Source of the DNA: Rhizobiaceae bacterium
GTDB lineage: Bacteria; Pseudomonadota; Alphaproteobacteria; Rhizobiales; Rhizobiaceae
Length of the DNA stretch: 64,000 nucleotides
Direction of reading: 5' to 3'
NCBI GenBank assembly: GCA_017640615.1
Contig: JAEPQK010000004.1
Span: forward strand, 248,001-312,000
Both the position numbers and the translations under genes were made by a program. Positions 35,159-44,085 of this stretch are shown here, one piece after another. The stretch's first letter is position 1, and each line of letters begins with the position of its first letter. The notes under the pieces are model-generated. The model did not search any database. It was given only the letters and a program-made list of their open reading frames with translations, and had not been told where the DNA came from.

Positions 35159-36355
35159 TCAGTTGTTCCGCCCGATCGGGATGTCCATTTCCTCAGGCTT
35201 GATCTCGCGTACGAGGTCCGGGATCGCCCAATCGACATTGTCGTCCACGCGGATCTTGAAGTGATACATGGACTGCAGCGCCTGGTGGTCTTCAGGCCGG
35301 AAGGTCATGGTGCCTTTTGGTGTCTCCCAGCTCATGCCTTCCATGGTCGAAATCAGGGTCTCCGTGTCCCAGTTCTCGGCCGTCTCGAGCGCTGTTGCGA
35401 TAGCGAGTGCCGCTGCCATGCCGCCCGCGGTGAAGAAGTCGGGCGGGCTGCCGAAACGCTTCTGGTGCTCGGCCACGAGCCAGTCATTGATCTCGTTCTT
35501 CGGCGCTTCGTAATAGTAGTAGATTGCGCCTTCCATGCCGGGCACCCGCTTGTAGGTCGGAAGCACGGGCAGGATGTGACCGCCGGTCGAAATTTCGATG
35601 CCGAAACGCTCCGGCTCTGCCGAAGCCAGCGCACCCATCGGGTCGCCCGAACCTGCGACGTAGATCAGCACGACCTTGCGGCCGTCCTTGTCCTTCAGCG
35701 CATTGAAGAGCCGCTCGATCGTCGCGGTGTAGTCGGTCGTCTTCTGCGGCACATATTCTTCGGTAACGATCGTCGCGCCGGTTCCCTCAAGTGCTTTCTT
35801 GAAGGCGGCGATGCCGTCCTTGCCGAAGGCGTAGTCTTCGGCAAGCGTTGCCACGAAGAGGTTTTCGTCTGGCTTCAAAGCCAGCGCCTGCGCCTGCATG
35901 TCCATCGACGAGTTACGCGAGGTCTTGAATACGTAGCGGTTGGAATCCGGCCCGGTGAGCGAGTCCGCCACAGCCGGCTCGACCAGCAGGATGCGCTCAT
36001 ACTCTTCCGCGATCGGCAGCATTGCCGTCGTCACGCCGGACGAGGTTCCGCCCACGGCAATCAGCACATCGTCGTCGCCATAGGCTTCGGCCAGTACGGA
36101 GCGCGCCACGTCAGGCTTGAACTGCGTGTCCTTTTCGATGACCTCGATCTTGCGGCCCTTGATCTCCATCGTGCCGTTGGTGGCGTATTCGAGACCGAGA
36201 TTGAAGCCGGTCGTGGTCTGTTTCGAAAAGACCTCGAATGACGAACCTGACAGTCCATGCACCAGGGCGATCTTGGCCGGGCCGTCCTGCGCACCCGCAT
36301 AGGGCGTGGCCAGCACGGCTGCGGTAAGCGCCAGTGCGGCGAAGAGCTTTCTCAT
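35159..36355 (-). CDS. branched-chain amino acid-type ABC transporter substrate-binding protein
   Basis: This 398-residue periplasmic type 1 binding protein (LivJ/AmiC-like) has a Sec signal peptide (MRKLFAALALTAAVLATPYAGA, cleavage near AGA-QD). The mature protein begins KIALVHGLSGSSFEVF and carries the family's EVIEKDTQFKPDVARSVLAEAY region and the FFTAGGMAAALAIATAL stretch. The ATG at 36355 was chosen over 36361 because GGAGGA lies 6 bases before it. It heads the transporter operon; the low similarity of its pocket to true LivJ and the hydrolase partner suggest a non-amino-acid ligand. Confidence 0.92.
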   Translation of the reverse strand: MRKLFAALALTAAVLATPYAGAQDGPAKIALVHGLSGSSFEVFSKQTTTGFNLGLEYATNGTMEIKGRKIEVIEKDTQFKPDVARSVLAEAYGDDDVLIAVGGTSSGVTTAMLPIAEEYERILLVEPAVADSLTGPDSNRYVFKTSRNSSMDMQAQALALKPDENLFVATLAEDYAFGKDGIAAFKKALEGTGATIVTEEYVPQKTTDYTATIERLFNALKDKDGRKVVLIYVAGSGDPMGALASAEPERFGIEISTGGHILPVLPTYKRVPGMEGAIYYYYEAPKNEINDWLVAEHQKRFGSPPDFFTAGGMAAALAIATALETAENWDTETLISTMEGMSWETPKGTMTFRPEDHQALQSMYHFKIRVDDNVDWAIPDLVREIKPEEMDIPIGRNN

Positions 36356-36583
36356 AGCCATTCCTCCAAAGCTCGACGTAACAAAGCCGAATGCGCTTCC
36401 GGTCCCGTCGGCATGGCCGGTGCGCCAGATAGGGTATGTACGGATGGAGCGCCTGGGTGCGCACGGCCTTGAGACCGGCGCAATTGAAGATGTGTGGCTT
36501 CCTCCCGCAGCTTGCCTCAGCGCCCCTGAGCGTCTCGGCTCTTGGAGTGCTGCAAGCTGGCCTGTATTATCGGCAACGGGTCG

Positions 36584-36611
36584 ATTGCACCGCAATATCG
36601 TATAAATACGC
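36584..36611 (+). promoter_or_regulatory. -10 element and inverted repeat directly before the PAS-LuxR start
   Basis: TATAAA at 36601-36606 is a strong -10 hexamer that would start transcription at or next to the ATG at 36612. No Shine-Dalgarno sequence is visible, so the message may be leaderless. ATTGC-ACC-GCAAT (36584-36596), just upstream, is a possible operator. No clear -35 is seen. Confidence 0.4.
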
Positions 36612-37172
36612 ATGTCCAGCACGCGCGATGAACTGAACCTTGCAGCCTTCCATCATGCCCCCATCGGCATGGTGATGACGGCGAACAGAATGATCAAAAC
36701 CTGCAACCCCGCTTTTGCGGCGATGTTCGGCTATGCCAGCGAGGAACTGTTCGATAAATCGTTCGCGATCCTCTACCCGACGATCGAGGAGTTCGTTCGT
36801 ATCCGCAATGTCGGTGTCGAACCGCTCAAGCGGTTCAACCGCTACTCGGACGAGCGCATCATGGCCCGCAAGGATGGTTCACTCTTCTGGTGCCGGGTGC
36901 GCGGCCATTCCCTCACGCCCGACGACGACCCGCTGCGCAAGGCCGTGTGGAGCTTCGCCGATCTGTCGGACTATCGCCCTGTCGGGCAGCTGACCACGCG
37001 AGAGCGCCAGATCGTCATGCATCTGGGCGAGGGCCGGACCTCAAAGGAAATCGCCCGCATGCTGTCGATTTCACCGCGCACGGTAGAGGCTTACCGGGCC
37101 CGACTGTTGAAGAAATACGGCGCCGGAAATGTCGCCGAACTTCTCTCGCATCTGAGCACGATGCCGCAGTAG
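36612..37172 (+). CDS. PAS-domain LuxR-type transcriptional regulator
   Basis: This 186-residue regulator has an N-terminal PAS sensor (about 8-115, APIGMVMTANRMIKTCNPAFAAMFGYASEELF, with RKDGSLFWCRVRG) and a C-terminal LuxR/FixJ-type helix-turn-helix (about 122-180, LTTRERQIVMHLGEGRTSKEIARML and SISPRTVEAYRARLLKKYG). It is divergent from the branched-chain-type ABC operon and is the obvious candidate for its control. The PAS domain suggests sensing of a small molecule or redox state. No histidine-kinase domain or receiver is present. Confidence 0.9.
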   Translation: MSSTRDELNLAAFHHAPIGMVMTANRMIKTCNPAFAAMFGYASEELFDKSFAILYPTIEEFVRIRNVGVEPLKRFNRYSDERIMARKDGSLFWCRVRGHSLTPDDDPLRKAVWSFADLSDYRPVGQLTTRERQIVMHLGEGRTSKEIARMLSISPRTVEAYRARLLKKYGAGNVAELLSHLSTMPQ

Positions 37173-37177
37173 TAGGT

Positions 37178-37627
37178 CTAGGCGGCCAGCAGAATTTTCT
37201 CCATCTTTGCAATAGGATGGCCGGTCAGTGTTTTCGGAATTTCCGCTACGACGCGATCGCTGACTTCCTTGTGCAGCTTGCGGCGCATTTCGCCCAGAAC
37301 GAGGGGCGGCGCGACAAGCACCATTTTCTCGAAATCGTGGCGATGCGCCATCTTGTAGAGCCTGTCGGTAATTTCGTCTGCAAAGCGTTCTTTTGCGATT
37401 CTGTGCCAATCGGTGTCGTCGACGGCGCTGCGGTGCTCGCCTGAGGCATCGTTCAAACGACCGGGGCGGTCCGTTCCTTGGTCATGTGTAGGCGGATTTT
37501 CTTCCTGCATTTCACGCACCACCTGCAGGTGCGGATACTCCGCGTCGCCTTCATTGCGCAGGAAAAGCGCCTTTTCACCGTCGGCGATCAACACCCAGAT
37601 ATCGTGCTCAAGCTGAAGTGAGGTCAT
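37178..37627 (-). CDS. host attachment family protein
   Basis: This 149-residue soluble protein resembles the family named for attachment to host cells (AtsE-type, also called baeRF-like). Typical features are WVLIADGEKALFLRNEG at the N-terminus and FADEITDRLYKMAHRHDFEKMVLVAPPLVLGEMRRKL (about 82-118). No export signal is visible, so a direct adhesive role is doubtful; the fold is related to archaeal release factor domains. It is convergent with the PAS-LuxR gene (5 bases) and divergent from cysG. Confidence 0.85.
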   Translation of the reverse strand: MTSLQLEHDIWVLIADGEKALFLRNEGDAEYPHLQVVREMQEENPPTHDQGTDRPGRLNDASGEHRSAVDDTDWHRIAKERFADEITDRLYKMAHRHDFEKMVLVAPPLVLGEMRRKLHKEVSDRVVAEIPKTLTGHPIAKMEKILLAA

Positions 37628-37884
37628 AAAATTTCTCCTATGCCCGCCCGATCCCGAAGCTACCGCTGAATGATGTCACGACCATGATGAACGCCGATCC
37701 GTGCCTTCCTGTGTTGCCGTGGACGGTCTGGTAATTCGCGGGGTTTCTGAGTTGTCGGAAATGCATTTCGTGTTTCGACGCGCACGAAGAAAACCGATTT
37801 CGCGCCGGGCCTTCGCCGCGCCAGCCCGTACCTTCTGAATCTCCTTGCCGGGCGTGATTATGCCGCCCAACAAGGAGAATTACG

Positions 37885-39330
37885 TTGGGCGTCCCGCAGC
37901 CTGTCCGCAAACTCAATGCCTTTCCCGTCTTCATGCGGGTTACCGGCCGTGCCGTCATTATTGTCGGCGGCGGCGAGGAGGCATTCGCCAAGGCACGGTT
38001 GCTCGCACAGTCGAGCGGAGACCTGGTCGTCGTTGCTGAACATGTCGAGCCGGCTTTCGCCGATTGGCTTGCTAGGAATGAAATCCCCTCGCTTCGCAGG
38101 CCATTCGAGGCGTCGCAGCTGAAAGGCGCGTCGCTTGTCTTCGCCGCGACTGGTGACGAGACTTCGGACCGCGAAGTGGTTGAGGCCGCACGTGCGCTGA
38201 GCATTCCCGTCAACGCGGTTGACCGTCCCGAACTCTGCGATTTCTTCACGCCGGCACTCGTCAATCGTGCGCCGCTCGCCGTCGCGATTGGCACGGAGGG
38301 CGCTGGCCCCGTACTGGCTCAGAAGGTGCGCGCGCGCATCGAGCGCCTTTTGCCGCCGTCGCTCGGTGCGCTTGCAGCACTTGCAACCGGCTACCGCTCG
38401 CTCGTCGAGCAACTGGTCGAAAAAGGTCAGCCGCGGCGGAGCTTCTGGAACGCCTTTTTTGCCGGCGAAGCCGCGCGGAACGTGGAGCAAGGCGACATTG
38501 AGAGCGCCCGCCGCGCCGCCGATCAGCTTCTGCTTCATCCCGAAGAGGCCGCTGGCCATGTCGCGCTGGTAGGAGCGGGCCCGGGTGCGGAAGACCTGAT
38601 TACGCTCCGCGCACATCGGCTTCTGATGGAAGCCGATGTAATTGTTCATGACGCTCTGGTGCCCGAGGCAGTCGTCGCGCTTGGCCGGCGCGACGCGGAA
38701 CGCATTGCCGCCGGAAAGCGCAAGGGCTGCCATTCCAAATCACAGGCCGAGATCAACGAGTTGCTGGTTTCGCTGGCGCGCGCCGGCAAGCGTGTCGTTC
38801 GCCTCAAGGCCGGCGATCCGCTCGTCTTTGGCCGCGCCGGTGAGGAAATGCAGGCGCTGCGCGATGCCGATGTCTCATATGAAGTCGTGCCGGGTGTAAC
38901 GGCCGCATTTGCCGCGGCGGCCGATTTTGAGTTGCCGCTCACGCTGCGGGGCGTCGCATCCTCGATGGTGTTCACCACCGGGCACGATCTGAAGGGCGCC
39001 AGCCTGCCGGACTGGGCGCGTCTCGCAATCGATGGCGCGACCGTCGCAGTCTATATGGGCCGCTCCAACGCAGCAGATGTCGCGCTGCGCCTCATCAAGG
39101 CCGGCCTCTCGCCCGACACCGGTGTCGCTGTTGTCGAAAACGCTGGCCAGCCCGGCCGGCGCCTGTTGCACGGCACGCTGACCGATCTGCCGGCATTGGC
39201 GGAGCGCACCGACCTCACCGGGCCGGTCATGACCATCATCGGCGACACGGTTGCTGGCGCGCGCTTCGATCGCTCGGAGCCGATCGCGGCAACGCACAAT
39301 GTGCCGGTGGAATGTGGAGCATCGCGATGA
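37885..39330 (+). CDS. cysG: siroheme synthase (dehydrogenase/ferrochelatase plus uroporphyrinogen-III methyltransferase)
   Basis: This is a 481-residue fusion. The N-terminal part (about 1-215) is the NAD-dependent precorrin-2 dehydrogenase/sirohydrochlorin ferrochelatase (VIIVGGGEEAFAKARLL). The C-terminal part (about 225-470) is the SAM-dependent methyltransferase (VALVGAGPGAEDLITLRA, RLKAGDPLVFGRAGEE, VVPGVTAA). The start is TTG, supported by AAGGAG at 37872-37877; the next ATG (37933) would cut into the NAD-binding fold. The enzyme makes siroheme for the sulfite reductase encoded two genes downstream. The DUF2849 gene overlaps its stop by 4 bases. Confidence 0.95.
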   Translation: MGVPQPVRKLNAFPVFMRVTGRAVIIVGGGEEAFAKARLLAQSSGDLVVVAEHVEPAFADWLARNEIPSLRRPFEASQLKGASLVFAATGDETSDREVVEAARALSIPVNAVDRPELCDFFTPALVNRAPLAVAIGTEGAGPVLAQKVRARIERLLPPSLGALAALATGYRSLVEQLVEKGQPRRSFWNAFFAGEAARNVEQGDIESARRAADQLLLHPEEAAGHVALVGAGPGAEDLITLRAHRLLMEADVIVHDALVPEAVVALGRRDAERIAAGKRKGCHSKSQAEINELLVSLARAGKRVVRLKAGDPLVFGRAGEEMQALRDADVSYEVVPGVTAAFAAAADFELPLTLRGVASSMVFTTGHDLKGASLPDWARLAIDGATVAVYMGRSNAADVALRLIKAGLSPDTGVAVVENAGQPGRRLLHGTLTDLPALAERTDLTGPVMTIIGDTVAGARFDRSEPIAATHNVPVECGASR

Positions 39331-39635
39331 AAATCCTCACCGCCAATCGTCTCATGGATGGCGAGGCCGTGTGGCTCGCCGCCGATCATAGCTGGGCCGA
39401 GACCATTGCGCATGCCGATGTCGCGACTAACGCAGACGCGGAAGCCCGCATGGAAGCCATCGGCGCGCAGGGAATTGCCGCCAATCTCGTTGTTGACGTG
39501 AATTTCGTCGATGTCGAGCTGATCGACGGCAAAGCGGTTCCGATCCGCCTGCGAGAGCGTATTCGCGCCGCGGGCCCCACCATTCGCCGCGACCTCGGCA
39601 AGCAGGCAGCGCATGGCGCCGAGAGCGCCGCCTAG
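39327..39635 (+). CDS. DUF2849 domain protein of the sulfur assimilation operon
   Basis: This 102-residue protein begins MKILTANRLMDGEAVWLAAD and continues through a DADVA...EARMEAIGAQGIAANLVVDVNFVDVEL core, matching DUF2849. It overlaps the cysG stop by 4 bases and precedes cysI by 10 bases. The family is found almost only between cysG and cysI in Hyphomicrobiales, which suggests an accessory role in sulfite reduction, such as electron supply or siroheme delivery. No metal or cofactor motif is visible. Confidence 0.85.
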   Translation: MKILTANRLMDGEAVWLAADHSWAETIAHADVATNADAEARMEAIGAQGIAANLVVDVNFVDVELIDGKAVPIRLRERIRAAGPTIRRDLGKQAAHGAESAA

Positions 39636-39645
39636 GAGAGCAATC

Positions 39646-41322
39646 ATGTATCGTTACGATGAGTTCGATCACGCCTTTGTCGCCGAGCGCGTCGCGGAAT
39701 TTCGCGATCAGGCCGAGCGCAGGCTGGCCGGCGAGTTGACCGAAGATCAGTTCAAGCCGCTGAGGCTGATGAACGGCGTCTATCTGCAGCTCCATGCATA
39801 TATGCTCAGGATCGCGATCCCCTACGGCACGTTATCATCGAAGCAGTTGCGCATGCTGGCGCATATCGCGCGCACCTACGACAAAGGCTACGGGCATTTC
39901 ACCACGCGCCAGAACATACAGTTCAACTGGCCGGCGCTGAAGGATATCCCCGTTATCCTGGAAGAGCTCGCGAGCGTCGAGATGCACGCCATCCAGACCT
40001 CGGGCAACTGCATCCGCAATGTCACCGCCGACCATTTCGCAGGCGCGGCCGTTGACGAAACCGCCGACCCGCGGCCCTATGCCGAAATCCTGCGCCAGTG
40101 GTCTTCGGTGCACCCGGAGTTTTCCTATCTGCCGCGCAAGTTCAAGATCGCGGTGACCGGCGCGGAGCACGATCGTGCAGCGATCCAGACCCACGACATT
40201 GGCCTGCATGTGAAGAAAGACGGAGACGGCAAGCTCGGCTTCGCTGTCTATGTCGGCGGCGGGCAGGGCCGCACCCCGATGGTCGCCAAGCGGATCCGGG
40301 ACTTCCTGCCCGAGGAAGACCTGTTGACCTACACGACCGCAATCATGCGCGTGTACAATCTGCATGGCCGCCGCGACAACAAATACAAGGCCCGCATCAA
40401 GATACTCGTGCACGAGACCGGCACCGAGGAACTGACCCGGCAGGTCGAGGCCGAGTTCGCGGCGCTGAAACTCTCCGGCGAAGAGCTGAAGCTGCCTGAC
40501 GCCGACATCCGCGCTATCGAGAACTACTTCGCCCCGCCCGCACTTGCCGAGCGCGCCGAGGGCTGGGCAAGTGTCGTAGCCGAACGCAAGGCAGACGCCG
40601 GCTTCGACGCATGGCTGCGCCGCAACGTTCATGAGCACCGCCACCCCGATTACGCCTCGGTGACGATCTCGCTGAAAGGTATCGGCGAGGTGCCGGGCGA
40701 TGCGACCGACGCCCAGATGAACGCCATCGCCGATCTCGCCGAGCGGTTTGCCTTCGACGAAATCCGTGTCAGCCACGAGCAGAACCTCATCCTGCCGCAT
40801 GTCGCCCGCGCCGACCTCAAGGCGGTCTACGACGCACTTGTCGCGATAGGTCTGCACACGCCGAATGCAGGGCTGGTCACCGACATCATCGCTTGCCCCG
40901 GCCTCGACTATTGCGCGCTGGCCAATGCTCGCTCGATTTCCGTGGCGCAGGAAATCTCCACGCGCTTTGGCGCGCAGGAGCGGCAGGAGGAAATCGGCGA
41001 TCTGAAGATCAAGATTTCCGGCTGCATCAACGCCTGCGGCCACCACCATGTCGGCCATATCGGCATTCTTGGCGTCGAGAAGAAGGGGACCGAACTCTAC
41101 CAGATCACGCTGGGCGGCTCGGCAGACGAGAACACGTCGATCGGCCAGATCGTGGGGCGTGGCTTCACCGCCGAGGAAATCACCGACGCGATCGAGACCG
41201 TCGTCGAAACCTATCTTGCCAACCGTGCGGACAAGACCGAAGACTTCCTCGCCGCTTATCGCCGGCTAGGCGCGGCACCGTTCAAGGAGGCGCTATATGG
41301 CACCGAAGCTCGCGCAGCCTGA
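39646..41322 (+). CDS. cysI: ferredoxin-type sulfite/nitrite reductase hemoprotein (sulfite reductase, CysI type)
   Basis: This 558-residue siroheme/4Fe-4S reductase has duplicated ferredoxin-like (NIR_SIR) halves: FTTRQNIQFNWPALKDIP near residue 85 and EIRVSHEQNLILPHV near 370. The four cluster cysteines are in CPGLDYC (Cx5C, about 420) and SGCINAC (Cx3C, about 459-463), followed by GHHHVGHIG. It reduces sulfite to sulfide in the cytoplasm. GGAGAG precedes the ATG at 39646. The operon context with cysG and cysH supports sulfite rather than nitrite as substrate. Its 3' end overlaps cysH by 26 bases. Confidence 0.93.
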   Translation: MYRYDEFDHAFVAERVAEFRDQAERRLAGELTEDQFKPLRLMNGVYLQLHAYMLRIAIPYGTLSSKQLRMLAHIARTYDKGYGHFTTRQNIQFNWPALKDIPVILEELASVEMHAIQTSGNCIRNVTADHFAGAAVDETADPRPYAEILRQWSSVHPEFSYLPRKFKIAVTGAEHDRAAIQTHDIGLHVKKDGDGKLGFAVYVGGGQGRTPMVAKRIRDFLPEEDLLTYTTAIMRVYNLHGRRDNKYKARIKILVHETGTEELTRQVEAEFAALKLSGEELKLPDADIRAIENYFAPPALAERAEGWASVVAERKADAGFDAWLRRNVHEHRHPDYASVTISLKGIGEVPGDATDAQMNAIADLAERFAFDEIRVSHEQNLILPHVARADLKAVYDALVAIGLHTPNAGLVTDIIACPGLDYCALANARSISVAQEISTRFGAQERQEEIGDLKIKISGCINACGHHHVGHIGILGVEKKGTELYQITLGGSADENTSIGQIVGRGFTAEEITDAIETVVETYLANRADKTEDFLAAYRRLGAAPFKEALYGTEARAA

Positions 41323-42040
41323 TGCCGCCGTGGCTCATGCGGCAGAACTCGAAGCCAACTTCGGCGCGCTCGAAACGCGTGAACTGATCGAGCGCGCGAT
41401 CGGGGAATGGTTTCCGGGAGAAATCGCGGTGGTGTCGTCCTTCGGGGCGGATTCGGCCGTATTGCTTGAGCTGATTTCCAGCGTCGATCCCTCGGTTCCG
41501 GTCGCCTTTCTCGACACGGGCAAGCATTTCGGCGAGACGCTGCAATATCGCGACCAGCTCGCCGAGGATCTGGGCCTCAGCAATCTTCAGATCGTCCACC
41601 CGCTGGACGACGCGCTGCTTGCCGGTGACCCCGACGGCTTGCTGCATCAGCGCGATACGACCGCCTGCTGCGACATCCGCAAGGTTGAACCCATGGCGCG
41701 CGCGGTAGCGCCTTACAAAGCCTGGTTCACCGGTCGCAAGCGCCATCAGGCGTCAACACGCTCGGCGATGCCGGTGTTCGAGGCGGTGGGCGAGCGCATT
41801 CGCATCAACCCGATGGCCGACTGGACCACCGAAGACCTCGCTGCCTATATGCGCGCGCACGATTTGCGCGAAAACCCGCTGGTTGCCTATGGCTATCTGT
41901 CGATCGGCTGCTTCCCCTGCACGCAACCGGTGGAAGCGGGCGGCGACGCGCGCTCCGGCCGCTGGGCTGGGCAGGTCAAGACCGAATGCGGCATTCACCT
42001 GACCGGGCTGGAAGGCTCGCTAAACTCACAGTCGAACTGA
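41297..42040 (+). CDS. cysH: assimilatory (phospho)adenylylsulfate reductase
   Basis: This 247-residue thioredoxin-dependent enzyme reduces APS or PAPS to sulfite. SSFGADSAVLLELI (about 47-60) is the nucleotide-binding loop. Cysteine pairs in TACCDIRK (about 121) and IGCFPCTQ (about 208-213) would bind a 4Fe-4S cluster, the form that uses APS. The catalytic cysteine is in KTECGIHL near the C-terminus (about 234). The start lies 26 bases inside cysI, with GGAGG upstream, so translation is probably coupled. Confidence 0.94.
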   Translation: MAPKLAQPDAAVAHAAELEANFGALETRELIERAIGEWFPGEIAVVSSFGADSAVLLELISSVDPSVPVAFLDTGKHFGETLQYRDQLAEDLGLSNLQIVHPLDDALLAGDPDGLLHQRDTTACCDIRKVEPMARAVAPYKAWFTGRKRHQASTRSAMPVFEAVGERIRINPMADWTTEDLAAYMRAHDLRENPLVAYGYLSIGCFPCTQPVEAGGDARSGRWAGQVKTECGIHLTGLEGSLNSQSN

Positions 42041-42043
42041 AGC

Positions 42044-42574
42044 ATGACCGAACACAACGAAACACGGCTGTGGACGCCGACTGACGGCTTCCGCGACAAT
42101 GACTGGTTGCGCGTTGAGGAGCTTCCCTCACAAGCCGGTGAAAGCCGATATCTGTTGCCACTGGCGTCATTTCTGGCGCTTGGTGATAACAGCCGCGCCG
42201 AGTACGCTGGCCTGCTTGGCGTGGAGATAGCGCCTGGCGAGGCCTTGGACGCGGTGCTGCCGTTACTGGAAGATATCGCGCTGATCTCGTTGTCCTTTCC
42301 AGCATTTGGCGATGGCCGCAGCTACTCCAAGGCCGAGCTTTTGCGCACCCGCCACGGCTATAACGGCCCGCTGCGCGCAGCCGGCGACGTGCTTATCGAC
42401 CAGGTTCCGCACATGATCCGCACCGGCTTCTCCGAACTCGAAATCAGGAACCCGACGACGTTGAAGCGACTGGAAAACGGAGAGACCGGCGGCATCGAAC
42501 ATCACTATCAGCCGACCGCGAAGCAAGCCGCCAAGGCCGGCGGCTATGCCTGGCGCCGCCGCGCGAGCGCCTAG
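42044..42574 (+). CDS. DUF934 domain protein of the sulfur assimilation operon
   Basis: This 176-residue protein has the DUF934 core LPLASFLALGDNS...ALISLSFPAFGDGRSYSKAELLRTRHGYNGPLRAAGDVLIDQVPHMIRTGFSELEI. The family is linked to sulfite reductase operons in proteobacteria. It lies 3 bases after cysH. No cofactor motif is visible; proposed roles (oxidoreductase accessory) are not shown by the sequence. Confidence 0.9.
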   Translation: MTEHNETRLWTPTDGFRDNDWLRVEELPSQAGESRYLLPLASFLALGDNSRAEYAGLLGVEIAPGEALDAVLPLLEDIALISLSFPAFGDGRSYSKAELLRTRHGYNGPLRAAGDVLIDQVPHMIRTGFSELEIRNPTTLKRLENGETGGIEHHYQPTAKQAAKAGGYAWRRRASA

Positions 42575-42644
42575 AACACAGCCCACGGGCAGGATTCGGG
42601 GCGTATTGTGCCCCGCCAAAGCCCGATTGTTGCTCCTGAAGGGG

Positions 42645-42672
42645 TTGCGTTTCGCGCCTGAAACCCTATGTT
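42645..42672 (+). promoter_or_regulatory. candidate rpsU promoter
   Basis: TTGCGT (42645-42650) and TATGTT (42667-42672) are separated by 16 bases, a plausible vegetative promoter. It would give rpsU a leader of about 155 bases. The leader shows GC-rich inverted segments but no structure I can name. Confidence 0.4.
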
Positions 42673-42834
42673 CCGGCCACGTTGCGCGGGCTCCGCGCCG
42701 CCGATTCGTCGAGCGGCAGCCTGAATTGGGCCCAGACTCCCGCGCCTTGCCTGTCGTTTCTCTCGGATACCGAAGCGGCTGACCCCCATGCCGGCGGCGC
42801 ATCTCCTGTTGCCGCCCAACAGAAGGACGATAAA

Positions 42835-43074
42835 TTGCAGGTTCTCGTACGCGATAACAATGTCGACCAGGCGCTGAAGGTCCTGAAGAAGAAGATGCAG
42901 CGCGAAGGTGTGTTCCGCGAGATGAAGGCACGCCGCTCTTACGAAAAGCCGTCCGAACGCCGCGCGCGCCAGCGTGCCGAGGCCGTGCGCCGCATGCGCA
43001 AGCTGGCCCGCAAACAGGCCCAGCGCGAAGGCCTGCTGCCCAAGAAGAAATCCGCCGCCGGCGGCCGCCGCTAA
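42835..43074 (+). CDS. rpsU: 30S ribosomal protein S21
   Basis: This 79-residue basic ribosomal protein has the family core [45 protein letters not shown] and a lysine-rich C-terminal tail. S21 helps initiation by aiding pairing of 16S rRNA with the Shine-Dalgarno sequence. The start is TTG at 42835, preceded by AAGGACGAT; the frame is open further upstream but only from this codon does it match S21. No other ribosomal gene is adjacent, as is usual for rpsU. Confidence 0.95.
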   Translation: MQVLVRDNNVDQALKVLKKKMQREGVFREMKARRSYEKPSERRARQRAEAVRRMRKLARKQAQREGLLPKKKSAAGGRR

Positions 43075-43293
43075 AGTTTTCTCGCTGACGGGTCGCATCG
43101 CTCACTGCGGTCGCTGACCCTTTGCGGGGGCGGGCCATGAGGCTGTCCAGGATCATCCATTCCTGAACAGTTGTGATCTTCGTTGGAGTCACGGAATGGG
43201 CCCGGACAGGCTGTCGCCTTCCGGTTTGACGCGTGGAGGGGAACGCTCCTTCGCAACCGCGCAGCCGATTGTTCGCCGCCCCCGATGTTATCC

Positions 43294-43995
43294 CTACTTC
43301 CCTTTCTTCGCCGGCTTCTTGCCGCCTTTCTTCTCTTCCTTTTCCGCTTTTTCCTTGGCCTTCTTCTTTTCCGCCTCTTTCATTTCGGCGCAGCGACCCT
43401 TGCAGTCATTGCCGAAGCGTTTGATCCAGTCCGCCACTGCCTTTTTGAAACGGCGTGAGGGTTTCTTGCGGTCGATCTCGCCATCGGCCGTCCGCATGAT
43501 TTCGACTTTGTCGGTGTCTTTCCAGCGCATCGTGCCGAGCACGACATATTCACCCTTCGCTTCGCGATCGAAACAGATGACGGCCGTCTCGAAGAACTGC
43601 CGGTAGCCGTTCTTCACGGTGTCGGGCTGGTCGTAACCCTCGATGAGATCGCCCTTGCGCGACTGGGCGCGGTAAGCCACGCATTTAATAGGCAGGTCGG
43701 GATCGTCCTTATAGAGCTTCTTCTTGAAGGCTGGAGTATCGACGACGCAGCCATCGACATTGAACCCGCCGTGAGAGGGTTCAACCCATTCGTTTTGATG
43801 AAGTCCGACCTTCGGATCGACGATATTGCCGTTGGTGTCGGTGACGTAGAATACACTGACCAGAAACGCGCAGTCGCATTTGGCCGACATCTTGAAACGC
43901 CAGTCAATGCGGCTGTCGGTTGCTTCGGTGTTCTTGCCCTTCTTTCCGGGCGCGGGCTCGAAGGTCCCGCCTTTCTTTATGATGAATTTGGCCAC
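43294..43995 (-). CDS. hypothetical protein with lysine-rich C-terminus
   Basis: This is a 233-residue protein of unrecognised family. It has two cysteines in SAKCDCAF near residue 38, a CVVD...IKCVAY pair and a GRCAEMKE cysteine. The final 35 residues are almost only Lys, Glu and Ala (KEKAEKEEKKGGKKPAKKGK), a coil-forming or nucleic-acid-binding tail. No signal peptide is present. The GTG at 43995 is preferred because GGGGGG lies about 10 bases upstream; an ATG at 44061 would also be possible. It stands alone beside a REP-like pair. Confidence 0.6.
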   Translation of the reverse strand: MAKFIIKKGGTFEPAPGKKGKNTEATDSRIDWRFKMSAKCDCAFLVSVFYVTDTNGNIVDPKVGLHQNEWVEPSHGGFNVDGCVVDTPAFKKKLYKDDPDLPIKCVAYRAQSRKGDLIEGYDQPDTVKNGYRQFFETAVICFDREAKGEYVVLGTMRWKDTDKVEIMRTADGEIDRKKPSRRFKKAVADWIKRFGNDCKGRCAEMKEAEKKKAKEKAEKEEKKGGKKPAKKGK

Positions 43996-44085
43996 GCTTC
44001 GGTTCCCCCCCAATCGCTTTTCGTTGGGGCAGAGATTGCGTGCTAAGTGCTGGATCGGCAAGTCGCGGGGTCTAGCACTAAGCGC

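Noticed and set aside
37178..37627. A true surface adhesin
   Set aside because: The family name refers to host attachment, but the protein has no signal peptide or membrane segment, so only the family name is reported.
44065..44080. CIRCE-like fragment TCTAGCACTAAG downstream of gyrB
   Set aside because: There is no second arm GAGTGCTAA at the required 9-base spacing and no heat-shock gene follows.
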